A program made the position numbers and the translations under genes. From the NCBI GenBank assembly GCA_037446115.1, contig JBBIJF010000035.1, positions 1-42,548 of the forward strand: a stretch of DNA of 42,548 nucleotides, in the 5' to 3' direction. The notes below the pieces were generated by a model. It was not told the origin of the DNA. It did no database searches and worked only from the letters and a program-made list of their open reading frames with translations. Source of the stretch: JANWXD01 sp037446115 (GTDB lineage: Bacteria > Acidobacteriota > Terriglobia > Bryobacterales > Bryobacteraceae). This document shows, piece by piece, positions 34,975-42,548 of the stretch; positions within the stretch are counted from its first letter, which is position 1; each line of letters starts with the position of its first letter.

Positions 34975-37422
34975 TTAGCGTCCGGCGCCCGGGCTGTTGG
35001 CGCGGGTCTGATAGTCCCGGAGCCGCGCGCGCAAGTCCTCCGCGGACCGCGCGTCCTGCTGCTCCGTGGCCAGTGCCAGGGCCCGGCGCGCCGTGTCGGC
35101 TGCTTCGAGCCAGCGGCCCGCCCCGGCGTACAAGGCCGACAGAGTGTCGAGCATGGCCAAGTGTGTACCGCCGGAAAGCCGCACCGCCTCTTCGACATGC
35201 CGAATGCCGGCGTCCGTGTCGCCGGAGGCTGCAAGCGCCCGCCCCAGGTTGAAATGGAGGATAGGAGAACTCGGCTCCGCATCGAGCGCCTTGCGGAAGT
35301 GCGCTGCGGCCTCTCGGAACTTCCCCTGGCGGGCCAGCAGGCTGCCCAAGTTGTTGCGCGCGTCGGTGTCGTCAGGGTTCAGTTCAAGCGCCTTCTCGAG
35401 GAGAGCCGCTGCCTCCCCGATCTGACCGGCTTGCGCCAGCACGCCGCCGAGGGCGCTCAGCGTCGAAGCCTCAGCCGGGTTCAACTCCAAAGCCCTCCGC
35501 AGCGGACCCACGGCCTCCGCGAACCGGCCCATCCTGGCCAGTGCAACCCCCAGGTTCGCGTGCGCCTTGTAGTTGTCCGGATCGGCGCCGAGCGCCTTAC
35601 GGAACTGCTCGAGAGCCTCATCGAGCCGCCCCAGAGCGCTGTAGGCCGCACCCAGGTTGCTCAGCGCCTGCGCGTCGGAGGGCTCCATCGCCAGCGCTTT
35701 CTTCCACTCGGCGACGGACTCTTCATAGCGTCCGGCCTGGAGCAGTTCGAGAGCCGTGTCGCTGATGCGGTAGAACTCTGTCGCCGGGGCCTCGATTTTG
35801 AGCCAGGCGTCTTTGGCGATATTGACGAACTCGGGAAGGTTGACGGCACGATTGGCGGCGGTTGCGTTCTCGATGAGAATCGGCGGGCTGTCGTTGCCGT
35901 GTTCGTCGAGGTAGGTCAGATACATTTGCGTGTACGGCGAGCGGCTCTTGGAGGAAAACACCATCCAGCGGCCGTTCGGCGCAAAGCTGTGCCAGGAGTT
36001 CATGCGCTCGGTGTTACAGCGCATCCGCCGCGGCGTGCCACCCTGGGCCGGAAGGATGTAGAGCCGGCTGTCGGGCCGCATCAGCAGGCCGTTGCGAGCC
36101 TGCACAAAGACGATCCAACGCCCGTCGGGTGAGATCTTCGGGAAACTGTTGCTCATGCCGTTGCCGGAGGCGCCGGGGATGGGTTCGGGCTTGCCGCCGC
36201 GCCCTCCGTTGAAAGGAATGCGGTAGAGGTCGTAGCGGATCTGCGTCTCGTTGGGATCGTTGGCATACTCCGCCAGCCTGGCGCCGTCGGGGTACGGGTC
36301 GCGGGCCTCGGCGCGGGCGAAGACAAGGTATTTGCCGTCCGGACTCCAGACGGCATTGGTGTGCACATAGCGCGGGTCATCGGCCCCCGGCAGAGGCTGG
36401 AGGCGCCCGGTCGCGCGGCTGTACCAGGCCAGCACGCCGCGCGTCGGGTAGAAAACTTGCAAGAAGCGGTAGTCCTTGAAATTGGCTACGTAGAAATTGG
36501 TGCGCACGCTCTTCGGAAGCCCGCCGGCGGATTCCTCACCCGGAGTCTGCAGCCCCAGGTCATAGGGATTGACCATGGTGACGACGTACTGACCGTCCGG
36601 GGAGACCTGGGACATGAATCCGACACGCAGCTTTCCGCCGAGCTTGCCCCGGAAGGAACTCCATGCGATGACGTCCTGGTTGCGAATTGTCAGCACGGGC
36701 CGGATCGGCGCCAGCACGTAGAGGCCTTTGTCGTTGGCAGGCCCGTCCAGATCCATCCCCAGCGTCTTGCCGTCGCTTGAGAAGGAGTGGCAGTTGGCGC
36801 AGGTGGGCAGGTTCGTCACCAGCAGGCGGCTGAAGTCTTCATCCACATACCGCAGGCGCCAGGCGATCAGCGGCAGAGCCGACTTCGGGAGTGGTTTGAT
36901 GATGCCTTTTTCCACCTCCGAGGGCATCAGAGGGACGTCGCGAAAGAAAATCGGAGCGCCCACGGGCTCCCGTGCCGTCCGGATTCGCACCTGACCGCGA
37001 GAAACGGGAGGCTGCTCCGGAGAAGTGAGGCCCAGGATCGTGATCACCGCCGGAGCGTCGAGCGAATTCTGCTTGATGGTCTCCCAAAGGGTGCGGTCGG
37101 GCTTCCAGGTCCGGGCCGCCTGCTGTTCTGCCGTCAGTCGGGGCGGTTCGTTGGTGGGGGCGACGGCGCGGTAGTCAATCTCCCCGATACCGAGCGGCGA
37201 GCCGGGCACGGTGAGCTGCAAAGGCGGAGCACCGCTTTCGAAGGTGATCTGAATGCGCCAAATCAGGCTGTTCGAAGCAGCATCCCGCCAGATCAAGGTG
37301 GGCGGCGCAAAGTCCGGCGGGAAAATCGAACCGTCGGCAGGATAGTCAATTACCAGAGGCGATTCCGCAGCGGCCAGCGCCGGCCACGCCAAGATTCCCA
37401 CCACCACGGCAAGCCGAAGCAT
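34975..37422 (-). CDS. Exported PD40/WD40-like propeller + heme-c CxxCH + TPR protein
   Basis: An 815-residue protein with a signal peptide (LRLAVVVGILAWPALAAAE). Residues ~25-180 form an Ig/beta module (IDYPADGSIFPPDFAPPTLIWRD). A single heme-c motif lies at C208-A-N-C211-H212 inside TNLPTCANCHSFSSDGKTLG. It is followed by a TolB/PD40-type propeller at ~215-550, with MSQVSPDGQYVVTMV, SPDGKYLVFARAE, KISPDGRWIVFVQAR and FAPNGRWMVFSSKSR. The C-terminal ~560-810 holds about seven TPRs (NLGAAYSALGRLDEALEQFR and similar). The CxxCH sits where a first propeller blade begins; in related acidobacterial proteins this is known as a 'cytochrome-like' PD40 signature, and whether heme is bound is not known. 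It probably acts in the periplasm as a scaffold. Neighbours do not explain it. Confidence 0.85.
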   Translation of the reverse strand: MLRLAVVVGILAWPALAAAESPLVIDYPADGSIFPPDFAPPTLIWRDAASNSLIWRIQITFESGAPPLQLTVPGSPLGIGEIDYRAVAPTNEPPRLTAEQQAARTWKPDRTLWETIKQNSLDAPAVITILGLTSPEQPPVSRGQVRIRTAREPVGAPIFFRDVPLMPSEVEKGIIKPLPKSALPLIAWRLRYVDEDFSRLLVTNLPTCANCHSFSSDGKTLGMDLDGPANDKGLYVLAPIRPVLTIRNQDVIAWSSFRGKLGGKLRVGFMSQVSPDGQYVVTMVNPYDLGLQTPGEESAGGLPKSVRTNFYVANFKDYRFLQVFYPTRGVLAWYSRATGRLQPLPGADDPRYVHTNAVWSPDGKYLVFARAEARDPYPDGARLAEYANDPNETQIRYDLYRIPFNGGRGGKPEPIPGASGNGMSNSFPKISPDGRWIVFVQARNGLLMRPDSRLYILPAQGGTPRRMRCNTERMNSWHSFAPNGRWMVFSSKSRSPYTQMYLTYLDEHGNDSPPILIENATAANRAVNLPEFVNIAKDAWLKIEAPATEFYRISDTALELLQAGRYEESVAEWKKALAMEPSDAQALSNLGAAYSALGRLDEALEQFRKALGADPDNYKAHANLGVALARMGRFAEAVGPLRRALELNPAEASTLSALGGVLAQAGQIGEAAALLEKALELNPDDTDARNNLGSLLARQGKFREAAAHFRKALDAEPSSPILHFNLGRALAASGDTDAGIRHVEEAVRLSGGTHLAMLDTLSALYAGAGRWLEAADTARRALALATEQQDARSAEDLRARLRDYQTRANSPGAGR

Positions 37423-37482
37423 CCGGGCACCTCCTCCAGCGGTTCGCGATGGGGCCAGTATATAGAGGCGGGCGGGCCCGCG

Positions 37483-37977
37483 TCAACGCGCGGCCGGACT
37501 CCGCAGGAGCACGGCTACGGCCTCGATTTCCACGAGCAGCTCCGGGCGGCACAGAACGGCCTGGACGGCGGTGGAGGCCGGCAGGGGATCGAGTCCCTGC
37601 TCGCGATAAAAGCGGGTGCGCTCCTCATTGAATGCGGCGTAATCGCGCTCGATGTCGCGCAGGTAGCAGTGCGTGCGCACGACATCTTTCCAGGAAGCCG
37701 ACTCGGCGGCGAGCAGGGCGGCGATGTTTTCGAAGCTGCGCCGGGTCTGGGCGCGGAAATCGCCGACATGCACGCTGCGTCCGTGCTCGTCCACGCTCGC
37801 CGTACCGGAGATCAGAAGCACGACCAGGTTTCCGATCTCGAGCCGGATGCCGCGGGAAAAGGCGCTGCCGTACTCGGTGGCTTCGCAGAGGGCCTGCGGC
37901 GCCCGGATGGCGGACTTGCGAAGCTCGGAAACCGACAGCAACTCTCCCAGCAGATCCTGGCGCAGGTTCGACCCCAT
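37483..37977 (-). CDS. RidA/YjgF-like protein, variant branch
   Basis: 164 residues from the ATG at 37977. The frame is open further upstream, but that part overlaps the LOG gene and has no coding character. The core pattern is LLISGTASVDEHGRSVHVGDFRAQTRRSFENIAALLAAES..WKDVV and ends in ELLVEIEAVAVL, the RidA/YjgF fold. The family's substrate-binding Arg (PxRT) is replaced: the segment reads PLPASTAVQAVLC, so classical imine/enamine deaminase activity is doubtful. A PAST-type replacement also occurs in the chorismatase-like relatives, which is one alternative. It is 7 bp downstream of the LOG gene and probably co-transcribed with it and lpxD. Confidence 0.85.
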   Translation of the reverse strand: MGSNLRQDLLGELLSVSELRKSAIRAPQALCEATEYGSAFSRGIRLEIGNLVVLLISGTASVDEHGRSVHVGDFRAQTRRSFENIAALLAAESASWKDVVRTHCYLRDIERDYAAFNEERTRFYREQGLDPLPASTAVQAVLCRPELLVEIEAVAVLLRSPAAR

Positions 37978-37984
37978 GTCCGCT

Positions 37985-38779
37985 TTATACCCTGGATTTG
38001 GCAATCGCGGGAGTCTCGAGCTCCGGCTCCGGCAGGGGCACTTCCGGCTGCAGATAGTACCGCGTGAGGCCTTCCTGGAGGATGCGGAACGCGGTTTCCG
38101 GATCATCGGCGTACTGGAAAAGATCGAGATCGGAGGGGGAGATCATGCCGTAGCGCACCAGAGCATCAAAGTTAAGGATCTCCTTCCAATAACTCGAACC
38201 GTAGAGCACGATGATAATCTTTTTCTGGAGTTTTTCGGTCTGGGCGAGCGTCAGTAACTCAGTGAGTTCGTCCAATGTGCCGAAACCGCCGGGAAAGACC
38301 ACGAGCGCCTTGGCCAGATAGGCAAACCAGAACTTGCGCATGAAAAAGTAGTGGAACTCGAAAGACAGTTCCGGCGTGACGTACGGGTTGGGCCACTGCT
38401 CGAAGGGGAGTCCGATGTTGAGTCCGATGGTTTTGCTGTTGGCGTCCCGGGCGCCGCGGTTGGCGGCCTCCATGATGCCGGGCCCGCCGCCGGTGCAGAC
38501 GACGAAGCGCCGGGAGGTGTTCTCCAGGCTCTCGGACCATTCCGTGACCATGCGCGCCAGCTGGCGCGCCTCGCGGTAGTAACGGCCCATGGGCCCGTCT
38601 TCGGTGACCCGCGCCGAGCCGAAGAAGACGATCGTATCCCGGATTTTTTCCTTTCGGAAGTGGGAAAGCGGCTCGAGGTATTCGGAAAGAATCCGCAGGG
38701 GCCGCGCGTCGGCAGAATCGAGGAACTCCTCGTTTTTGTATGCCAGAGGACGACGGTTGGGGGGCACGGCTTTACTCAT
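37985..38779 (-). CDS. LOG-family protein (nucleoside 5'-monophosphate phosphoribohydrolase-like)
   Basis: A 264-residue Rossmann-fold protein. The family signature is complete: FFGSARV near residue 52, FVVCTGGGPGIMEAANRGA near 92, and ALVVFPGGFGTLDELTELLTL near 158 (PGGxGTxxE). Long relatives like this one (TIGR00730-like, 250-300 residues) are often misnamed 'lysine decarboxylase'; plant and fungal members release cytokinin bases from nucleotides, while the bacterial role is mostly open. The start ATG lies within the last 8 bases of lpxD, implying translational coupling, and RidA follows after 7 bp. No membrane part and no signal peptide are present. Confidence 0.9.
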   Translation of the reverse strand: MSKAVPPNRRPLAYKNEEFLDSADARPLRILSEYLEPLSHFRKEKIRDTIVFFGSARVTEDGPMGRYYREARQLARMVTEWSESLENTSRRFVVCTGGGPGIMEAANRGARDANSKTIGLNIGLPFEQWPNPYVTPELSFEFHYFFMRKFWFAYLAKALVVFPGGFGTLDELTELLTLAQTEKLQKKIIIVLYGSSYWKEILNFDALVRYGMISPSDLDLFQYADDPETAFRILQEGLTRYYLQPEVPLPEPELETPAIAKSRV

Positions 38780-39818
38780 AGGATTGGGAGTCTCCCCGGG
38801 CGGAGGCTTCCAGCTGCTCCACCCGCTTTTTCAATTCTCGCACTGTTCGCACCAGCTCCGGCAGCCTCTGGAAGGCGGCCACGGCCCGCCGCCACTGGGC
38901 GGCATCGAAGGCGGGCGATCCGGAGATGACGGCACCGGCTGCGACGTCGCCGCCGACGCCGCTTTGGGCGTAGACGACGGCGCCTTCGTGAACGGTCAGA
39001 TGGCCGGAGACCCCCACCTGGCCGGCGAGCAGCACGTTGCGCTCGAGAATCGAGCTGCCCGCCAGGCCGGTCTGGGCGCACAGGATGTTGTTCTCGCCGA
39101 CGACGCAGGCGTGACCGATTTGCACGAGGCTGTCGAGCTTGGCTCCGCACCGGATTCGCGTCTCGCCGACGGTGGCGCGGTCCACGGAGGACAGCGACTG
39201 GATTTCGACGTCGTCTTCGATGACGACGATTCCGGACTGGGGGATCTTTTCGTGGGAGCCATCGGGGCGCTTGGCGAAGCCGAAGCCGTCGCCGCCCACC
39301 ACGACGCCGTTTTGCAGGGTCACGCGGTCGCCGATCTGGCAGAACTCGCGGACGACGGCGTGAGAGTGAGCCGTGAAGTCGTCGCCGATGCGCACGCCCT
39401 GGTAGATGACGACATGGGGATACAGGACGGCGCGGCGTCCGATGACGACGTCTTCGCCGATGACGGTGTAGGCGCCGATGGAAGCGCCTTCACCGATGCG
39501 GGCCGAGGGCGCGATCACGGCGGTGGGGTGGATGCCCGGTGCCGGACGCGGGGGCTGGTAGAAGAGCGCGAGAGCGCGCGCAAACGCGAGGTAAGGGTTG
39601 TCGGAAACCAGACTCACGATGGGAACATCGCGGAGCGGCTCGGAGACGAGGATGGCGGCCGCCCGGGTGTGGCGCACCCGGGGCGCATATTTCGGATTGG
39701 CCAGGAAAGTGACTTCGGTGGGACCGGCCTGTTCGATGCCGGCCACGCCGGTGACTTCGATGTCGCCGTCACCGTAGAGGGTACAACCCAGCCTCGCAGC
39801 AAGATCTTTGAGTTTCAT
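38772..39818 (-). CDS. lpxD: UDP-3-O-acylglucosamine N-acyltransferase
   Basis: The start at 39818 (MKLKDLAARLGCTLYG) is chosen because it matches the family's N-terminus; an upstream in-frame start adds a Cys-rich stretch with no counterpart. The 348-residue enzyme adds the second acyl chain to UDP-3-O-acyl-glucosamine in lipid A synthesis (cytoplasm, ACP-dependent). It has the N-terminal uridine-binding domain (VTFLANPKYAP), then a left-handed hexapeptide helix (GEGASIGAYTVIGEDVVIG, VVVGGDGFGFAKRPDG) and the catalytic His236 in LVQIGHACVVGENN (His239 in E. coli). A C-terminal coiled helix (VRELKKRVEQLEAS) finishes it. It is not next to bamA, fabZ or lpxA as in proteobacteria but heads a small LOG-RidA group. 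It is direct evidence for an LPS-type outer membrane. Confidence 0.93.
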   Translation of the reverse strand: MKLKDLAARLGCTLYGDGDIEVTGVAGIEQAGPTEVTFLANPKYAPRVRHTRAAAILVSEPLRDVPIVSLVSDNPYLAFARALALFYQPPRPAPGIHPTAVIAPSARIGEGASIGAYTVIGEDVVIGRRAVLYPHVVIYQGVRIGDDFTAHSHAVVREFCQIGDRVTLQNGVVVGGDGFGFAKRPDGSHEKIPQSGIVVIEDDVEIQSLSSVDRATVGETRIRCGAKLDSLVQIGHACVVGENNILCAQTGLAGSSILERNVLLAGQVGVSGHLTVHEGAVVYAQSGVGGDVAAGAVISGSPAFDAAQWRRAVAAFQRLPELVRTVRELKKRVEQLEASARGDSQSYE

Positions 39819-40019
39819 CCCAAGGCACAGGGTACAGCAAAAAGCCCGACACACGCGCGAGCCGCCTGGTCTTGTCGGCCCAAAACGCCGGCGCTGTTTG
39901 CGTCTTCTCTTCGTTAACCTTTTAAACCCTTGGCGAGGATGAATTCACCCTCTCGACGCATTTGGATATCCGGCCCAGTTCGCGACAGCACGCCGGCGAC
40001 GCCGGCTCGGCGCTCCCGC

Positions 40020-41870
40020 CTACTGAACATAACCTAAACCCCTGAATCGCTCCAGAATTTCTGGGTGAAGCTTCACGGGCTTGCCCTTATTTGTTCTCTC
40101 TTCGCGGCGGCTCGCATCCAGTATTCGCTCCAACCTAGCCCGCACTTCCGGCTCGGCTCCATAAACATTTCGCGTCTCATCCGGGTCCGTGGACAGATCG
40201 TAAAGCTCCCGCGTCCCAGAGCTGCCCATGATCAGCTTCCACCGACCCACCACTACGGCCCGCAGCGACTCCCGGAAACGCCTGTGCATTTCCGCATGCA
40301 CTGCACCCGGCAAACCTTCCGAAAACACCGCCCGACCCGCGGCATTCCACCGTTCCACCAAGCTTCGGCCCGCCAACCCATCAGGACCCCTCAAACGCAC
40401 AACCCCCATCACTGTCGGAAAAACATCCACGCCACTCGTAACCTCATCCACCACCGAACCCACCCTCTGTTTCGGGTATCGGATCACCAGGGGCACACGG
40501 ATCTGGTCCTGGTATACCGTACTCGCGTGGCCAATCACCCCCCTCTCCCCAAACGCCTCTCCATGATCTGACGTGATAATGACCAACGTATTGTCATACA
40601 AACCCATTCTCTTCATTTCGCTGAATAACCTCCCAAGGCAATGATCCACATATGCGATTGCGCCGTCGTACTGCGAAATCAGGTGCAGCCGCTCCTGATA
40701 CGAAATTTGACGGCGCTGCGTGAGAACCTCCCTCCAGAGACGGTAGTAGTCGCTCAGCCGAAACGACCGGTCATAACCCGCAAACATGGATCGAAACGGC
40801 TCGGGCGGGAGGTACGGCCCGTGTGCATCCACATAATTCACAAACAGAAAAAACGGACCTCCCGACGCCCGCACACCCTCCAGCACCTTGAGCACCTCGC
40901 GGTTGATCTCCCCCGCATCACGGGTCCACCGCTGCAAATCACGATACGGCAACCTGTCCCCGAGAAGCTCACCAAAACGACAGCGAACCACATATCGCGG
41001 CAGCTCCTGAAGATACAGCTTCGAGCCCCTCACATCATAGTACTCAAAACCCTGTTGTAAATTATACTTCCTGATCAAAAACCACGTGTTCGCTCCCACA
41101 GCGGCCGTAAAGTATCCATTTTTCCGGAGCACCTCTGCCAGCGTATCGTACCTTTCGTCCAACGACCGGCCGTGCGGCGCTCCTAAGCCACAGTGCGCTC
41201 CGTGCTCGAACCCATACAGTCCCGTGAACAGCGAGGCGTGACTGATCAGCGTCATGTTCCCTGCCGCCACCGACTGTCTGTACACGGTCGCCTCGGCCGC
41301 AAGCCTCTCGAGATGAGGCGTGGTACGCCGCGGGTATCCGTAAACCGACATGTGATCCGCCCGTACGGTGCAGAGCGTAATCAGCAGCACGTTCGGCACC
41401 CCCCTTGAGACATTGCCCTGGGCACCCCCCACCTGAAGTCTCGGCGCACCGTCAATCAGCGCAGTACCCCCGAGCACCAACGCCAGTACTCCGCCGAGTG
41501 TCTGCCACTCGAGGCGTCGAACCCGCCCACCCAATAATCCAAGTACTCCGAGGACAGCCAGCCACAGCCGAACTCCTGCCAGAAGCTCGCTGAAGCTCAG
41601 GTCATTTGTATTCACCAGTGTCCAAAGGAACCCGATCAGAAACACACTAAAGGTCCAATGACCCATCCTCTTCCAAAACCACGCTCCGTGCCCCACAGCA
41701 ACGCCCAGCGCCACAACAAAGCCGCTGACTATGCAGATTACAAGCGCGGCAACTCTCAGCCACCCATTATCGTACCTCAGCGCGAGGTTAACGCTGACGG
41801 CCAGACCTACTGTCATAGCCGCAGCTGCTCGATAAAAACCGGCTGAATCCGCGCATGCCAAAGGTCGCAC
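40020..41870 (-). CDS. Membrane-anchored sulfatase/phosphoryltransferase-fold protein, 5' end uncertain
   Basis: A 616-residue frame. About four hydrophobic helices at residues ~17-140 are followed by an alkaline-phosphatase-superfamily sulfatase domain at ~158-610. Landmarks are NVLLITLCTVRADHMSVYGY, NMTLISHASLFTGLYGFEHG, NYVDAHGPYLPP and ITSDHGEAFGERGVIGHA. In this branch the nucleophile position is Thr207 (T-L-I-S-H) rather than Cys/Ser. Residue 167, where relatives have the metal ligand Asp (LDTLRADH), is Cys (TGC), an unusual loss. The ATG at 41870 lies in the middle of hydrophobic-helix-like coding sequence, and out-of-frame coding-like sequence continues to ~42170 (see next entry), so the real protein was longer or the gene is decaying. 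Substrate unknown; location inner membrane with a periplasmic domain. Confidence 0.7.
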   Translation of the reverse strand: MRPLACADSAGFYRAAAAMTVGLAVSVNLALRYDNGWLRVAALVICIVSGFVVALGVAVGHGAWFWKRMGHWTFSVFLIGFLWTLVNTNDLSFSELLAGVRLWLAVLGVLGLLGGRVRRLEWQTLGGVLALVLGGTALIDGAPRLQVGGAQGNVSRGVPNVLLITLCTVRADHMSVYGYPRRTTPHLERLAAEATVYRQSVAAGNMTLISHASLFTGLYGFEHGAHCGLGAPHGRSLDERYDTLAEVLRKNGYFTAAVGANTWFLIRKYNLQQGFEYYDVRGSKLYLQELPRYVVRCRFGELLGDRLPYRDLQRWTRDAGEINREVLKVLEGVRASGGPFFLFVNYVDAHGPYLPPEPFRSMFAGYDRSFRLSDYYRLWREVLTQRRQISYQERLHLISQYDGAIAYVDHCLGRLFSEMKRMGLYDNTLVIITSDHGEAFGERGVIGHASTVYQDQIRVPLVIRYPKQRVGSVVDEVTSGVDVFPTVMGVVRLRGPDGLAGRSLVERWNAAGRAVFSEGLPGAVHAEMHRRFRESLRAVVVGRWKLIMGSSGTRELYDLSTDPDETRNVYGAEPEVRARLERILDASRREERTNKGKPVKLHPEILERFRGLGYVQ

Positions 41871-42170
41871 GCGAGCGACCGTCAGTGCATCGCTACCGCC
41901 CCCAGACCTCGGAGAATCGCTCCGAGCAGACCGTAGGCAAGAATCACGAGCGCGGAGAATGCCGCGTCGTAGACTGGCAAAGGATCACCGATCGAAATCG
42001 CCCACGGCAAGACAGCAAGGCAAATTGCTTGACTGCCCCGTAGGCGATCCAGGCTTGTGCACCAGCAGAAACGCCCCGAGTCACGATTTCAGGAACGCGA
42101 TGGTTACCGTCCCGCACGGGCCACACAGCTCCTTGGACGAATTCCGGTATTTTACTCTGACATTACGACT
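41871..42170 (-). pseudogene. Frame-disrupted upstream part of the membrane sulfatase-like gene
   Basis: Reading leftward, three frames successively give membrane-protein-like sequence. First is PEIVTRGVSAGAQAWIAYGA (frame open about 42126-41944), then LAVLPWAISIGDPLPVYDAA with FSALVILAYGLLGAILRGLG (stop at 41882), then the frame of the 616-residue product. Joined, they would supply the N-terminal helices that relatives of this sulfatase type usually carry. This needs at least two frameshifts, either true mutations or assembly errors. The stretch 42171-42192 has nothing recognisable. Confidence 0.5.
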
Positions 42171-42192
42171 GAAACTCTTGTCGAACCGAAGA

Positions 42193-42548
42193 TTACTTGC
42201 CATAAATCGCAATGACCCCGGATTGGGGAATGCTAATGTCCAGCCACTGGTAGTTGCCGAGAGTGATGTCCGGGAGGTCAACGGCGGACTCGGCGGTAGT
42301 GTATCGGATGCCATAACGCCCCTGGGGCAGGCCGGAGATGGAAATGTTCGCCCCTATCGAGGCCTTGATGACGACGGCGTAGGTTCCGTCGGGGTTGATG
42401 AATGCCACGGGATCGAGGGCGGGATTGGTTGTGGCGGCCTCGATGCGCACCGCGCCGGGGCGGATGTGGCGGAAGTACTGAACCAGGTAGCGGGTGCGCG
42501 AACCCAGCGCGATCCGGGAAGTGTTCGGATCCACCAGGATGTACTTGC
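42193..42548 (-). CDS. C-terminal part of a probable glycoside hydrolase (GH30-like), truncated by window edge
   Basis: About 118 residues are present; the frame stays open to the right edge, so the catalytic domain lies outside. The segment TRYLVQYFRHIRPGAVRIEA followed by DPVAFINPDGTYAVVIKAS is typical of the C-terminal beta-sandwich in GH30/GH79-type enzymes (pattern Y.L.QFS.FIRPGA.RI...N..L..VAF.NPDG..V.V..N). A beta-strand-rich end (LDISIPQSGVIAIYGK) precedes the TAA at 42193-42195. The family call rests on this short region only; an alternative is another (beta/alpha)8 glycosidase with the same accessory domain. It lies on the same strand as the sulfatase-like gene that follows and fits the glycan theme of the window. 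Confidence 0.55.
   Translation of the reverse strand, partial: KYILVDPNTSRIALGSRTRYLVQYFRHIRPGAVRIEAATTNPALDPVAFINPDGTYAVVIKASIGANISISGLPQGRYGIRYTTAESAVDLPDITLGNYQWLDISIPQSGVIAIYGK

Noticed and set aside
34831..36132. 433-codon plus-strand frame opposite the TPR repeats
   Set aside because: Shadow of TPR repeats; composition mirrors the antisense codons.
38589..39917. 442-codon plus-strand frame opposite lpxD
   Set aside because: Gly/Asp/Val-rich mirror of the hexapeptide repeats; lpxD is unambiguous on the minus strand.

Overview
The window is GC-rich DNA from a Gram-negative bacterium, most likely an acidobacterium of the Solibacter/Bryobacter type. The clues are a TIGR03437-type domain (first described as a Solibacter C-terminal domain) in the gene at 1751-4438, three very large carboxypeptidase-regulatory-domain TonB receptors of the Oar type that are greatly expanded in Acidobacteria, several sulfatases, a PD40/TPR protein with a heme-c motif, and lpxD (an LPS-containing outer membrane). 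No rRNA, tRNA, CRISPR array, integrase or transposase was recognised. This assignment is by eye and was not tested by a search.

Layout. 1-5434: a gene tail, a secreted OB-like protein, a coiled-coil membrane protein built on a 33-bp tandem repeat, a secreted NHL-propeller protein whose TIGR03437 domain is interrupted by two related modules, and galT. 5435-13646: two divergent gene sets around a 110-bp gap. Leftward is a secreted SUMF1-fold + Asp-box propeller + MORN-like fusion, coupled by an ATGA overlap to a sulfatase. Rightward are an HpcH/HpaI aldolase, an IclR regulator, a sodium:solute symporter and a DapA-fold lyase. The inference is an inducible locus that desulfates or recognises a glycan, imports a sugar acid and cleaves it by retro-aldol chemistry. 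13647-17000: a patch with a small CxxC/CxxC ORF, a lipocalin, an intact sulfatase, and two decayed remnants (an Asp-box/sialidase-like gene related to the fusion at 6841-9237, and a sulfatase C-terminus).

17001-29211: three Oar-like outer-membrane receptors in a row, each preceded by a recognisable sigma70-like promoter and a strong Shine-Dalgarno sequence, then a secreted LamG + glycosidase-like protein only 3 bp behind the third receptor. This resembles an acidobacterial equivalent of a polysaccharide utilisation locus. 29208-39818: a leftward run of housekeeping and signalling genes: two small unknown proteins, a hybrid histidine kinase with a periplasmic solute-binding sensor and a C-terminal Hpt, a HAMP-SpoIIE phosphatase, a PD40-propeller/TPR protein with a CxxCH heme site, and a tight RidA-LOG-lpxD cluster. 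40020-42548: a membrane-anchored sulfatase-fold protein with an altered metal-ligand position and a frame-disrupted upstream part, then the C-terminus of a probable glycoside hydrolase running off the right edge.

The theme is capture and processing of (sulfated) glycans: four sulfatase-superfamily genes or remnants, two glycosidase-like proteins, an Asp-box fusion, three receptors and a sugar-acid catabolic set. The most unusual items are the SUMF1/Asp-box/MORN fusion coupled to a sulfatase, its decayed paralogue beside a second sulfatase 5 kb away, the module-interrupted TIGR03437 domain, and the sulfatase-like gene with a Cys at the metal-ligand position.
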